From NCBI GenBank assembly GCA_002633025.1, contig NMRB01000452.1:130938-194937 (forward strand): a DNA stretch of 64,000 nt. The letters run 5' to 3'. Position numbers and translations under genes: made by a program. A model generated the notes under the pieces. It was not told where the DNA came from. It searched no databases and worked only from the letters and a program-made list of their open reading frames with translations. The DNA comes from Notospermus geniculatus (lineage: Eukaryota; Nemertea; Pilidiophora; Heteronemertea; Lineidae). Positions 10,501 to 20,628 of this stretch are shown here, piece after piece (the first letter of the stretch is position 1; each line of letters begins with the position of its first letter).

Positions 10501-13500
10501 CTGCTCACCCTCCATCGTCGTCCTAATTTCGTCATGATACGTCCCATCACTGTATCTTGATCACCCACAGCCTCAAGCTCCTCACGATCACTGCCGACTT
10601 CCCTGAGGTACATGCGGCCAACTGTCTCCCGCATCAGTTTAGCAACTCGCAGAGATTTCTTTATGTTAATCTTTATTCCGGCGAAGACGTTGACATTTGG
10701 CTGCCAGAATAAAGGAAGGAATCCCTCAGCGAGGCAGCCCTCCAAGTCTCGGTAGATGATGTACACCATCTCTATCAGACTCCTATCAGTATTCAGGAAG
10801 TCTTCTGTGTTGTGGAGAAAGACCGTTTTCAGATGGTAACTAGTCAGGTATTTATCCACAGTGTGTAGGATGTTTTCACAGTCTCTCATCACGATGCGGC
10901 AGACGTCTGGATTACGTAGACACTTGGCAGCCACGTACGCATCCCTTACTCTTTGTTCCAGGTTTTTAATGTGTTCCGTCTCCAGATGAGGACATGAAAT
11001 ACGCCATAACTGTATACGTTCCTGTTCCTTGCCATTTGCTCTCATTGCCTTTCCCATCTCACTTTGATAGTGCGGAGGCTTTGCAACAAGCATAAAGCCG
11101 CTGTTTTTCAGGTCGTCTTTGTCCATCATCCAAGTCCTGTCGATCAGGTCATCTGGCCATTCATTCTTGAAGTGAATTGTGGGGACAAGGTCTGTTGAAA
11201 CGTGAAGCTCATCTTCAGAAACTTGGTCAACGTATTTGATCGTCAGGATTGTATTTGCTTGGCCACCTCCTTTGGGAACATCGAGATCTGATATCACATT
11301 TTTGTTCTCATAGGCACCAATGTCTCCTAAAAGTTCGGAAAATCTACAGTGGAACCTTAGACTTCCACATTTTTCACGTTTTGATGATAGACTAGCAGAA
11401 AATATCTTATATCCGTCTTCATAGTCATCCAGTTTATCCATTTCTCTCCTGTCATGAGAGTATGCGAACATGAAATCAAATTCATCAGGAAGGACTACCT
11501 TAGTTCCCTCCGCTGAACTTCCACATTTGTATAAAGTAATATCAAGCCCTTTTTCTTGCTTGTTGCATTGGTCGACGAAGGTTTGTACTAAATTGCCAAT
11601 GAATTTCGAAACACGTTCTGAAATATGGTTTGGTATAGAATTTACATTCCCAATACCCGGTGTATTCACCAAGCTGTACATGTTTTCATGGGAATATACG
11701 GCGTTGTCAGGCAAGGATATAACGTCCGCAAGAAACGAATTGCTATAGTTCTGGCTTTCCATGAGACTGTAGTTAATTACATCGCTGAATGGTAAAATGC
11801 CGCCACAATATTCCACTTTCCAATTGAGCTTCTCAGCCACCAGGTGCAACACATGTAACGAATGAATGTTTGGTGTCGATTCCACAGAAATTTTTGATAT
11901 GGCAGGAAGTACAGTAAAACTGTTCAACAACATTGCTTTTCCGATGATTTGTAGAACATCACTGTGACCTCGCGCAACCACTTCCTGAAGAGTATCACCA
12001 AGTTGCGTCAAATTCGTGACAGCACCCCTTTTCAGGAGAGTACTACAAATATCAGTGTAGCCTGCCACTGCAGCTCGTAAAAATGCTGTCTGATCTATCA
12101 TCATACCAGCTCTTTCTCCCGCATCAATGAGTACCTCAACTATTTCCGTATGTCCGTTTCGAGAGGCAGAAAATAATACAGAGTTTGAAAAACTAGCACC
12201 AGCCTCGACCAAACACTGAACGATGTCAAGATGACCTACAAAAGATGAGGTAAAGAGTGCAGTGTGTCCATCATTATTTTGAATATCCATGTCAGCACCA
12301 GCTTCAACTAAACATCGAACAATGTCAAGATGCCCTTGATTAGATGAACTTTGGAGTGCAGTAAGTCCATCATTATTTTGAATATCCTTGTCAGCGCCAG
12401 CTTCAACTAAACATCGAACAATGTCAAGGTGACCGTGATTAGATGAGACATAGAGTGCAGTATGTCCATCGTTATTTTGAATATCCGTGTCAGCACCAGC
12501 TTCAACTAAACATCTAACAATATCAAGATGACCATGATTAGATGAGGTATATAGTGCAGTACCTCCATCATTATTTTGAATATCCTTGTCTGCACCAGCT
12601 TCAACCAAACACCTAACAATGTCAAGACGACCTTGATTAGATGAGGTATAGAGTGCTGTATGTCCATCATTATCTTGAATGTCCTTGTCAGCACCAGCTT
12701 CAACTAAACATCTAACAATGTCAAGATGACCTTGATTAGATGATGTATAGAGTGCAGTATGTCCATTATTATTTTGAATATCCTTGTCAGCACCAGCTTC
12801 AACTAAACATCTAACAATGTCAAGATGACAATGATAAGATGAGGTATACAATGCAGTGCTTCCGTGACTGTTTTGTATACCGTTGTCAGCACCAGCTTCA
12901 ACCAAACATCTAACAATGTCAAGATGACCTTGATAAGATGAGGCATAGAGTGCAGTATGTCCATCACTATTTTGAATATCCGTGTCAGCACCAGCTTCAA
13001 CTAAACATCTAACTATGTCAAGATGACCTTGATTAGATGAGGCATAGAGTGCAGTATCTCCATCATTATTTTGAATATCCGTATCAGCACTAGCTTCAAG
13101 TAAACATCGAACGATGTCAAGACGACCAAGATTAGATGAGGTATGTAGTGCAGTATCTCCATCGATATTTTGAATATCCGCGTCAGCACCAGCTTCAACT
13201 AAACATCTAACAACGTCAAGATGACCATGATTAGATGAGGTATACAGTGCAGTGCTTCCATTACTATTTTGAATATCCTTGTCAGCGCCAGCTTCAACTA
13301 AACATGTGACAATATCAAGATGACCTTGATTAGATGAGGTATACAGTGCAGAATATTTATCATTATTTTGAATATCCTTGGCAGCACCGGCTTCAACTAA
13401 ACATCTCACAATATCAAGATGACCAAGATTAGATGAGGTATAGAGTGCAGTGCTTCCATTACTATTTTGAATATCCTTGTCAGCACTAGCTTGAACTAGA

Positions 13501-14552
13501 CATCTAACAATTTCAAGATGACACTGATTAGATGAGGTATGGAGGGCAGTATTTCCATCATTATTTTGAATATCCTTGTGAGCACCAGCTTCAACTAAGC
13601 ATCTAACAATGTCAAGATGACCAAGATTAGATGAGGTATAGAGTGCAGTGCTTCCATTACTATTTTGAATATCCTTGTCAGCACCAGCTTCAACTAAACA
13701 TCTAACAATTTCAGTATGACCATGGTTAGATGACGTATACAGTGCAGTATTTCCATCATTATTTTGAATATCCTTGTCACCACCGGCTTCAACCAAGCAT
13801 CTAACAATGTCAAGATGACCATGATTGGATGAAGTATAGAGCGCAGTATTTCCATCATTATTCTGAATATCCTTGGTAGCACCAGCTTCAACTAAACATC
13901 TAACAATTCCAAGATGACCATGATTAGATGAAATAAAGAGTGCAGTATCTCCATCATTATTTTGAATATCCTTGTCAGCACCAGCTTCAATTAAACATCT
14001 AACAATGTCAAGATGACCTTCATTAGATGCGACATAGAGTGCTGTATTGCCATCCTTGACTTGAATATCCTTGTCAGCACCTGCTTCAACTAAACATCTA
14101 ACAACGTGAAGATGACCTTGATAAGATGAAACATAGAGTGCAGTATATCCATCCTTGTCTTGGATATCCTTGTCAGCACCATCTTCAACCAAACACTTAA
14201 CAATGTGAAGATGACCTTGATTAGATGAGATCCAGAGCGCAGTACGTCCTTCAGTTTCTTGAATATCCTTGTCAGCACCAGCTTCTATCAAACACTTCAC
14301 AATGTCGTTATGACCACGTGCACTAGCTATAAACAATGGTGGGGCGGCTGAGGTTTGTAGCTCGTCAAAATAAAATACCAATTCTCCGATGACCCGTCTG
14401 CGACGACGTCGGGTCAAATTAATCTCTACCTTCAAGTTCAAATCGGCTCCATGGTCAATCAGATCTTTGACGGTATCCAACTCGCCCAAAAGCACAGCTC
14501 TACCAAGTGGCAAACGTAAGACGGGTGATTCCTCTGAGTCATTGTTTTTCAT
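9714..14552 (-). CDS. Ankyrin-repeat cGAS-like receptor (Mab-21/cGLR nucleotidyltransferase fusion)
   Basis: An open frame of 1,612 codons runs from ATG at 14550-14552 to TGA at 9714-9716; six codons upstream stay open, but the first of them is TTG. About 26 ankyrin repeats fill residues 15-875, of which 21 (about 94-786) are nearly identical 33-mers. Residues about 955-1300 match the Mab-21/cGAS-like nucleotidyltransferase fold. They contain GSSAEG (1011-1016), EFDFMF with acids E1024 and D1026, and STDLVPTIHF with D1121 as third acid, then SYHLKTVFLH and FLPLFWQPN. In this family, cGAS-like receptors sense nucleic acid and make cyclic or linear oligonucleotide messengers; with the triad intact, activity is plausible. 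Residues 1356-1612 are acidic and hold three VVYSRHWT copies. A possible 3' splice site (ttctatgttttag) just upstream of the ATG suggests a 5' non-coding exon. Substrate and product are unknown. Confidence 0.88.
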   Translation of the reverse strand: MKNNDSEESPVLRLPLGRAVLLGELDTVKDLIDHGADLNLKVEINLTRRRRRRVIGELVFYFDELQTSAAPPLFIASARGHNDIVKCLIEAGADKDIQETEGRTALWISSNQGHLHIVKCLVEDGADKDIQDKDGYTALYVSSYQGHLHVVRCLVEAGADKDIQVKDGNTALYVASNEGHLDIVRCLIEAGADKDIQNNDGDTALFISSNHGHLGIVRCLVEAGATKDIQNNDGNTALYTSSNHGHLDIVRCLVEAGGDKDIQNNDGNTALYTSSNHGHTEIVRCLVEAGADKDIQNSNGSTALYTSSNLGHLDIVRCLVEAGAHKDIQNNDGNTALHTSSNQCHLEIVRCLVQASADKDIQNSNGSTALYTSSNLGHLDIVRCLVEAGAAKDIQNNDKYSALYTSSNQGHLDIVTCLVEAGADKDIQNSNGSTALYTSSNHGHLDVVRCLVEAGADADIQNIDGDTALHTSSNLGRLDIVRCLLEASADTDIQNNDGDTALYASSNQGHLDIVRCLVEAGADTDIQNSDGHTALYASSYQGHLDIVRCLVEAGADNGIQNSHGSTALYTSSYHCHLDIVRCLVEAGADKDIQNNNGHTALYTSSNQGHLDIVRCLVEAGADKDIQDNDGHTALYTSSNQGRLDIVRCLVEAGADKDIQNNDGGTALYTSSNHGHLDIVRCLVEAGADTDIQNNDGHTALYVSSNHGHLDIVRCLVEAGADKDIQNNDGLTALQSSSNQGHLDIVRCLVEAGADMDIQNNDGHTALFTSSFVGHLDIVQCLVEAGASFSNSVLFSASRNGHTEIVEVLIDAGERAGMMIDQTAFLRAAVAGYTDICSTLLKRGAVTNLTQLGDTLQEVVARGHSDVLQIIGKAMLLNSFTVLPAISKISVESTPNIHSLHVLHLVAEKLNWKVEYCGGILPFSDVINYSLMESQNYSNSFLADVISLPDNAVYSHENMYSLVNTPGIGNVNSIPNHISERVSKFIGNLVQTFVDQCNKQEKGLDITLYKCGSSAEGTKVVLPDEFDFMFAYSHDRREMDKLDDYEDGYKIFSASLSSKREKCGSLRFHCRFSELLGDIGAYENKNVISDLDVPKGGGQANTILTIKYVDQVSEDELHVSTDLVPTIHFKNEWPDDLIDRTWMMDKDDLKNSGFMLVAKPPHYQSEMGKAMRANGKEQERIQLWRISCPHLETEHIKNLEQRVRDAYVAAKCLRNPDVCRIVMRDCENILHTVDKYLTSYHLKTVFLHNTEDFLNTDRSLIEMVYIIYRDLEGCLAEGFLPLFWQPNVNVFAGIKINIKKSLRVAKLMRETVGRMYLREVGSDREELEAVGDQDTVMGRIMTKLGRRWRVSRGEDTEDEDKAIETVVYSRHWTPAQCGQMFRPPTQSSLSSRFHQEEQGSIQEPGTKIEKIGLHRRVKRRDEEDEDEKLIDTLSTLFLTFLTEDDDEEFLETVLKPIINDFEFQRELNRGYKEDEDEEIETVVYSRHWTATQHEHMFRPPPPPTRQSSLSSDIFHGDELGGMQEPRTKIERLGWQRRGNMGDTEDEDEEIETWRSTSQNSPLYYIFTDEEDETQIPEESTKNPGEEGTNDEEEEIETVVYSRHWTPTQREQMF
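12195..14273 (-). repeat. 21 tandem 99-bp units encoding ankyrin repeats
   Basis: The units start at DxDIQNNDGxTALYxSS and end at VRCLVEAGA, each exactly 33 codons with no indels across 2,079 bp. Most differ at only a few positions, and two of them (13591-13689-type and 13393-13491-type) encode identical 33-mers. Every second unit in the middle carries NSNGSTALYTSSN, giving a 198-bp dimer period. This is tandem expansion inside a gene, not a CRISPR array. An assembler could easily collapse or expand it. Confidence 0.95.
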
Positions 14553-14883
14553 GTCGACTGGAATGCACAATTGGGTCCTAAAACATAGAAGGTAAATCTT
14601 GATACCAGTGGTTATTCAGGGCCGGTGTACACTCCTTTCGCAGTGTCTTCTCACTCATACCTATCGTTCATAGACACTGCTTACAATAGCCCGATCCTAC
14701 CATGGTCAAATCGTCATATGACCGCATGCAATCAACGCCGTGCACCGTAGTACGGCGTGGAGCATATGCACAACACTATGACTATCAGCCTGACCGACAT
14801 TAACATTTTTGCAATCAAACTTGGCTTGTCTAGCGTTCCAGATTCCTATACAAAAAAAAAAATAATGGTCATCAGAGCCATCC
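14553..14883 (-). promoter_or_regulatory. Upstream region of the ankyrin-cGLR gene
   Basis: On the minus strand, a pyrimidine stretch ending in tag lies about 30 bases before the ATG and could be a 3' splice site, so the promoter may lie further up. A short inverted repeat (ccgtgcaccgtagtacggcgtgg region, 14740-14760) is present. No TATA box or known response element stands out. Confidence 0.3.
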
Positions 14884-15119
14884 TGAGAATATCAGGCGTT
14901 CTTACTGCTCGCTCCCTTCGTCACCGCAGACAAACCCCTGAGATAATTCGCCTGATTTGCTGGGGTATTTGGCGCCTGAGAAAATGCGCCCAATCAGCGA
15001 TCGCCATTTCTGAGTCACCTTAAGATAACAGGCATTACACGTATATTGTATCGTAGTGTCACGCACAACACAGTGCTGAAGTACCTCAGCTTCCACACCT
15101 CAACCTAACTAGAGATCAT

Positions 15120-16712
15120 GGGCCAGTTGCACAAAAGCATACTAAGTTAGAAGCCAACTAGGAGATAGTAGCATTCCAAATGCTGTTGGGTCTTCAAGGA
15201 GTGTTGCACAAAAGCATGCTAGGCACTCAACTACGTGGGAACATACTTTGTGGGATAGTAAAGTACTAGACCAAGTTGAATGACTTCCACCTGACAGCAC
15301 AATGTGCACTGGGTGTGACAATCCATTGTTTTGTTGTTATATAAGCCAAGATGTTGTCTAGAATGATACCAGACACACACAGAAAAATATTCATCTCAGC
15401 TTGAGATAAAAATGTCTTGAACGCTTGTCCGTAAAAGAAGTTACTTTTGTATCTCAAGTTGAGACTTTGAATCTCAGTACGAATAACTTATGTTTCATGT
15501 TGAGATAGGACTGTCTCAAGTCAAATCTGCCAGCTGAGATGACGGCCGTCTCGATATGAGTTAACAGTGGTCTCTATTTGAGACTGAAATGTGTTCAGTT
15601 GAAACGAGGTTCATTTCGACTGTCCCCAGTCAAATATTCTCGATGATATTTTGTGCTCTTCTCTGGAGACAGATGAGATGACGTTCATTTTGATATGAAC
15701 TTATGGATTGTTTGTATCAACCCGACAGTTGAGTTCTTTATCAACCCCAATTGTTGGATCTTTCAACCCAACTGTTGGGTTGTTTGTAACCAACCACATG
15801 GTTGCAACAACCCTTAGTAGAGTTATTTGGCCTTGATTGCTTAACTGTCGCAATGCAAAAAGACCGCAACTCTTAAAATTCAACTTAGCCAATAGGCCGA
15901 GAAGCTGTGTAGAGTTCAGTTTGATAGGGTAGACCAATATGCACAGCACAGAATCTTTTGTATGGTATTGGTTGAGAGAAAACCGACGCTGTACAATTAT
16001 TGTCTTTATAATTCTGAAAGGGAAACATTCACAACCTATAATTAGTATCTCAGATTTCAAACAATAGTTTATCAATATTCTCATATGTTTGCTTTCGTAA
16101 GTCAGCGTTTCTGTAATATTTTTTTGCAAATTGCAACACTGTTATCTCGTCAGGCCCAACTGGTGGCCCGCACTGATCTAGTTTATTTGCGATGACCAAT
16201 ATCTCGATTCGATATTATTGATATCTCAAGCGTGAGATACGTTGCGTATCGGGAGGCTTAACACGCTATTTGTCTCAGGTAGAGTCACAAATATATCAGG
16301 TTTTGCCACTAGACAGATGCTTTCTCGATTCGAGATATTATTATCTCATTCTCGATTCGAGATATTATTATCTCAAATACAAGATATTTGTGTTTCAAAG
16401 GGCTTCAAGACAGCACTTATCTCAAGTGGAGATGAATATTTTTCTGTATGCATAGTATACTTTTGTGCAACGGTACCAGCTCCATGCCGCTGCATGTGAT
16501 ATGACAATATGTTCAAAAGCTACATGTAGGAAAGAACTCAGTAACATAGATGGCAGCACTTAGTAGTACTCCTGAACCCTACCAGACATAGTATGTTGTT
16601 TACAATGATACCAGACATAGTATAGGTCTGTGCAACCGTACCAACTTGGTAGCCAGTTTGGTAACCAACATAGAATGATACTAGGCCCAGTATGCTTTTG
16701 TACAACCGGCCC
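15120..16712. mobile_element. 1.6-kb fold-back transposon-like element
   Basis: The ends are inverted: gggccagttgcacaaaagca at the left, tgcttttgtacaaccggccc at the right. Pairing goes well inside: cagaaaaatattcatctcag near 15381 matches the reverse of gagatgaatatttttctg near 16430. Sub-terminal blocks repeat the gcacaaaagcatgcta word. The interior has no coding frame of note but is rich in short palindromes of the type atctcaag..gagat and caacccaactgttgggttg. It has no transposase, so it would be non-autonomous. Confidence 0.7.
16322..16375. repeat. 27-bp direct repeat, two exact copies
   Basis: A 27-bp unit that starts ttctcgattcgagatattat and ends tatctca occurs at 16322-16348 and again immediately at 16349-16375. 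Each unit contains the palindrome ctcgattcgag. Confidence 0.9.
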
Positions 16713-17120
16713 CTGTTACACGTATACATGTATAACGGCCCTTGTAATATTCACAGCCAAGCAGCTGACATGATTAATGCCGACGATAACCCTATCCTAC
16801 ACCGTTGGATTCAACCTAAGTTGAGTTCATCCTATCCTACATTCGTCGCAACAGAATGTATATCATTCTCAGGCCACACGTCACCAAACAGATAGCCGCT
16901 GGAGTTATTTCATGTTGACCTGCTGGGTCAGCTTTGTTCAAGCCTGCGTAGTTCATGTGTAGCAATCACCGGCCTTGGGATGAGATGGTGGGGGATGAAC
17001 ATTTGCTGGAATGGCTTTGATACTCCACGGATTCAGGCGAATTCTCTCAGGGGTTTGTGTGCGGTGACGAAGGGAGCGAGCACTAAGAACCTGATGATCT
17101 CTGAGGATGATCAGAGCTGT

Positions 17121-17782
17121 CTAGGATGTGATTGTGTGTTCATCATATCACATTTCGAGTTCGAAAATGCGAATCGAAAAAATACTGAAAAAGTATAGTA
17201 ACATTTACTCCCCATGCAACCTCGATTCGTGACATTTTCAATCCTATCCTGACTGTGTAAATTCAGGTGGTGAGGTTTTTGCGTTTTGCGTGGCGGTTTT
17301 ACGTAAACACCAGTCAGCCGGTGATTGAGATGTTCCCTTCGTTACAACGGCCTAATGCGTGTTGAAGGCGGGGCGCCGAATCGTTGATTTGGTCAACTAA
17401 TGAAGATCGCTTGGGAGAGAAATCTGGTGTTAATAGTCAGTATTTGGCACTATTTCAGTGGCAAAAGTCGAAACATTCGATTCGAGGCCGATACCACTGA
17501 GTAGGCCTACTGAGTGTACCGTTCAACTACCTCTAGCCGACTTCGTCAGCTAAGTGAAAAATTCTGGAATGGGGCTGTCCATTTAGTACGTACGCACCAA
17601 AATTCCGATTTTTGGACCCCCTACCCCTGTACGCACGTGTAGGCCTACGCATTGATAGGCCTATCACCCCCTCCCCTTTCTGTACGCCCTGTGACTTCTG
17701 AGGTAGGACTAGAATCCAGCGGGGTTTAAACCGTCTGACCTGCCCGAGTATCGGCCAAAACCAATTGAACTTGAAACATAGT
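17121..17782. other. No gene recognised
   Basis: Short frames only, with no domain or splice-bounded exon visible. The words 'ccatttagtacgtacgc' (near 17580) and 'gcgtaggctacgtactaaatgg' (near 24060) are inverted relatives, so part of it is a dispersed repeat. Confidence 0.5.
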
Positions 17783-18196
17783 GGGCCATATTCAAAAAGG
17801 GTGATCATGGCGCGATTAAGCCTAATCAGCGTACAAATTGTGCATAACATAGGTTAAAGGCCTAGAAAACTATTGTCTGATGTCTGTATGGTGCTTCAGT
17901 AGAGGCGTTTAACCGCAGGATAATCACACGCGTCTAACTATCCTGCGTCTAAGTGCAAGAGTACACAGGAAATGTTGAACGATCAGGAAGGCTTGTCTAG
18001 AATTTGAACACCACTTTCTTTCTTTTGTCCTCCCACACTAGAAGCAGGAATGTTAGACGCGTGTAATCATCGTGTGGCTAAATGCAAGAGATCAGGCAGC
18101 ATACAGAAGGCAGAATAATAGATTTCTAGGCCTTTAACCTGTGTAATGCAGAATTTGTACGCTGATTAGGCTAAACACCCTTTTTGAATACGGCCT
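17783..18196. mobile_element. GGGCC-ended fold-back MITE (Harbinger-like), copy 1
   Basis: The left end gggccatattcaaaaagggtg pairs with the right end caccctttttgaatacggcc. The inner blocks cctaatcagcgtacaaatt and ggttaaaggcctaga pair with their reverse near 18125-18170. The inside (ccgcaggataatcacacgcg, tgtcctcccac) is shared with the element at 53220-53621, which has a clear TTA duplication. The flanks here do not show an exact target duplication. Confidence 0.75.
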
Positions 18197-18479
18197 ATTA
18201 TCGACAACACATAAATATGACTACTGATGGGAGACCCTAATCCACGTTCGAAGTTCCACACAGAATCAAAGTTCCAGTCCGTAATTTCACCTACCGGTAC
18301 CCTAATTTGCACACCACACTATGATTCGTATGAATGCCAGGTTAGCTGCTGACAAGCGTTGAAGAAGTGATTGATGAATAGATGAGTTTGTTTATTTTTT
18401 ATAACAATGTACAGACAAACTATATGATTCCATAGTTGCAATCAATAGTTTGTATCACTCGTTCAGAGTCGGTAAATTA
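18197..18479. other. No gene recognised
   Basis: Non-coding; contains words shared with 23840-23880 (ctaatccacgttc near 18240 and its reverse), so at least part is repetitive. Confidence 0.5.
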
Positions 18480-18919
18480 CCATGATCATGATCGGCTTGT
18501 TGTACTTGACTCGATGACGCGAAGACTCGATGGCGCGATGACTCGATGACCGCCAAAATTATTGAATGAAATTCAGCTGTTTTTTTTAAGAAATGGTATG
18601 GCTCAACGGCGGAAGTGGACCGACGTAGTGTCCCCAGCTACCAAGAAGTGTAGTGAGGTTGATATTCAGCGTAAATCATGAAATGAAGGGTAGCCTCGAA
18701 CTAGGCCTTTAGCTCCCAAGGTCTCACACACCAGTGAGGCGCCCAGGCTACCATGGAGCCTGACCTGGAGCGACGTCGATATTCACATCATCATCTTCTA
18801 AAGCATGTAGCGCCGACAATATCGTCATGGCACACATCATGGCATACATTTTTGAAAAGCTTACAGCTCAGAGAACACACCTGGCCAATTTTCAAAATCA
18901 TCCAACTCTGTATTGATTG

Positions 18920-19155
18920 NNNNNNNNNNNNNNNNNNNNNNNNNNNNNNNNNNNNNNNNNNNNNNNNNNNNNNNNNNNNNNNNNNNNNNNNNNNNNNNNN
19001 NNNNNNNNNNNNNNNNNNNNNNNNNNNNNNNNNNNNNNNNNNNNNNNNNNNNNNNNNNNNNNNNNNNNNNNNNNNNNNNNNNNNNNNNNNNNNNNNNNNN
19101 NNNNNNNNNNNNNNNNNNNNNNNNNNNNNNNNNNNNNNNNNNNNNNNNNNNNNNN
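18920..19155. other. Assembly gap (236 N)
   Basis: A run of undetermined bases. Reading frames drawn across it are artefacts. Its place inside an inverted repeat probably explains why it was not assembled. Confidence 1.
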
Positions 19156-19642
19156 TAGGCCTATAGCTCCTAAGTCCTTGAGAATTTACTATGGGTCCCT
19201 TTTGAAAAGTTGTTGGAATTGGTCTTGTCTCCCTATTGCACACCCCGGAGGAGGTATAGCGGTAATTTTCAGCCCTTTTGAGCAATGATCCTACTGCATG
19301 TTCTATGCCGGAAGTTTCCCAATGTGTCAGAGCTGCCACGCAAAAAGTAAATTCATGAAAATGACGAAATGCACCCGGGTTGTTCATGTACTTCATGACG
19401 TCATCAGTTTTGTGGTCACATGCATCTTGGCAAGACGCACGTGACAATCTTGGACGAAAAGTTTCAGATCTTGGAACAGATTTTTACAATTCTTAGATAT
19501 ATTTATTATGTAATGAAAATTAAATTCCTGGACTGTACTACTTCTTCAAAACACTTGAACGAAAAAAAACAATTTTGAATGAATTCCGCTGCTTCACGCA
19601 CAACCACAATCATGCATTCTAAACGCCAATGACGTCACGGCC

Positions 19643-19788
19643 TAAAGCTGGATTTAGCTGCACGCGGTATGCGGATTGCGGAACGCGGTAAGCGGAAAGT
19701 TCAATGCATTTCGCATACAACAAATCGCTTCCGCCGGGGATTCCGCGGCCCTATACCGCATTCCGCGTGTCAGCTAAATGCAGCTTTA
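19643..19788. mobile_element. Small fold-back MITE
   Basis: The left end taaagctggatttagctgca, followed by cgcggtatgcgg, pairs with the right end (ccgcattccgcg, then cagctaaatgcagcttta). The centre is rich in gcggaa / ttccgc words that also pair. It is 146 bp and non-coding. Confidence 0.75.
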
Positions 19789-20038
19789 GAGTTATACTAA
19801 AAATGGGAATACATGTAGGTATGTGGTTTAACATGTCTAACGATGGTTATAAAAATATGCCAGAGGTAGCTTATTTCATCTTCCTAAAAATGTTGCATCG
19901 TAACCCAGTGTTTTGAAGTGGAACTTGAATTAAAATAAGGCATGCACCCATCAATATACAGGTAATTTAATTGGCTTTCTTCGCGCCTTCGAGTCATCGC
20001 GCCATCGAGTCAAGTACAACAAGCCATCATGATCTGTT

Positions 20039-20628
20039 TCTGTTTTTAAGGCCGTCGTACAAGATACATAATTTTCCTACGAAATATTTCGTACGATTTC
20101 TCATCCATTTTTTGGGAAGGAAATATTTCGTATCCCGCCGTAGATGATCCCATTTATTTATTAGGAAATACTACGTTGCAGCGTAAATGTTATTGTGGTG
20201 ACGAAACATATGACCCCGTGATGGGGTCATATTTTTTGTCGCTTACTTGATTTTGCGCAAAAATCAAAATGCGCAAAGGGAAAATGCCAACAGAATTGAG
20301 ACCTCGATCCAGGCTTTCTTGCGTGTCCGATAGCATTGTGAGGGTAGCTTGGCCTCGAGTTTCGGGATTCCCAGAAGGGCGCATGCATTATGTTGAGACG
20401 CACTCTGATGTGTGGATCGATATTAACTCGTCACAACCCAGTGAACCGCGAAGCGGCTCACTAAAGGCGGTGACAGACTAGTGCGTACGCGACGCGGAGC
20501 GACGCGTTTTCTTTTGTGTTTTTGCGCTCCACAGCACATGGTGCTCAGTCACGCTGGGGAATCAGTACTGCGCGAAGCCGTGCGATCCCCGTATTCCGAG
20601 TCCGCGTTTTCCAAACCTCCGTGTCAAA
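20039..20628. other. No gene; R2-type repeat words, then a GC-richer stretch
   Basis: From 20040 to 20250 there are words shared with 23195-23400 and 23540-23800 (gaaatatttcgta, gaccccgtgatggggtcat). From 20460 the DNA becomes GC-rich (gcgtacgcgacgcggagcgacgcg), as expected of a promoter region upstream of the exon candidate at 20629. Confidence 0.45.

Larger units (their letters stand above)
14884..17115. repeat. Outer inverted repeat enclosing a fold-back element
   Basis: The left arm (about 14895-14975: ttcttactgctcgctccctt, cgtcaccgcag, caaacccctgaga) is repeated inverted at about 17025-17100 (tctcaggggtttg, cggtgacgaagggagcgagc, aagaacctgatgat). A third, plus-strand fragment of the same sequence is at 27920-27970. 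The arms bracket the 1.6-kb element 15120-16712. Confidence 0.7.
18480..20038. repeat. Large inverted repeat enclosing the assembly gap
   Basis: The left arm (18486-18546: catgatcggcttgttgtact, tgactcgatg, cgcgatgactcg) is repeated inverted at 19985-20035 (cgagtcatcgcgccatcgag, tcaagtacaacaagcc, atcatgatc). The enclosed 1.5 kb includes the run of Ns and a smaller fold-back element. No coding frame survives the gap. Confidence 0.65.

Noticed and set aside
12195-14273. Evenly spaced near-identical repeats that could suggest a CRISPR or satellite array
   Set aside because: The units are codon-perfect 33-residue ankyrin repeats within one open frame, with no spacers.
12506-14278. Several 60-65 codon minus-strand frames with a repeated MKLVLTRIFK pattern
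   Set aside because: They are out-of-frame shadows of the ankyrin array and repeat with its period.
15718-15812. Interstitial telomere repeat (caaccc words)
   Set aside because: The words are irregular palindromes around aactgttg, not a tandem TTAGGG-type array.
18753-19447. Frames running across the run of Ns
   Set aside because: Most of their length is undetermined bases; the real parts show no domain.
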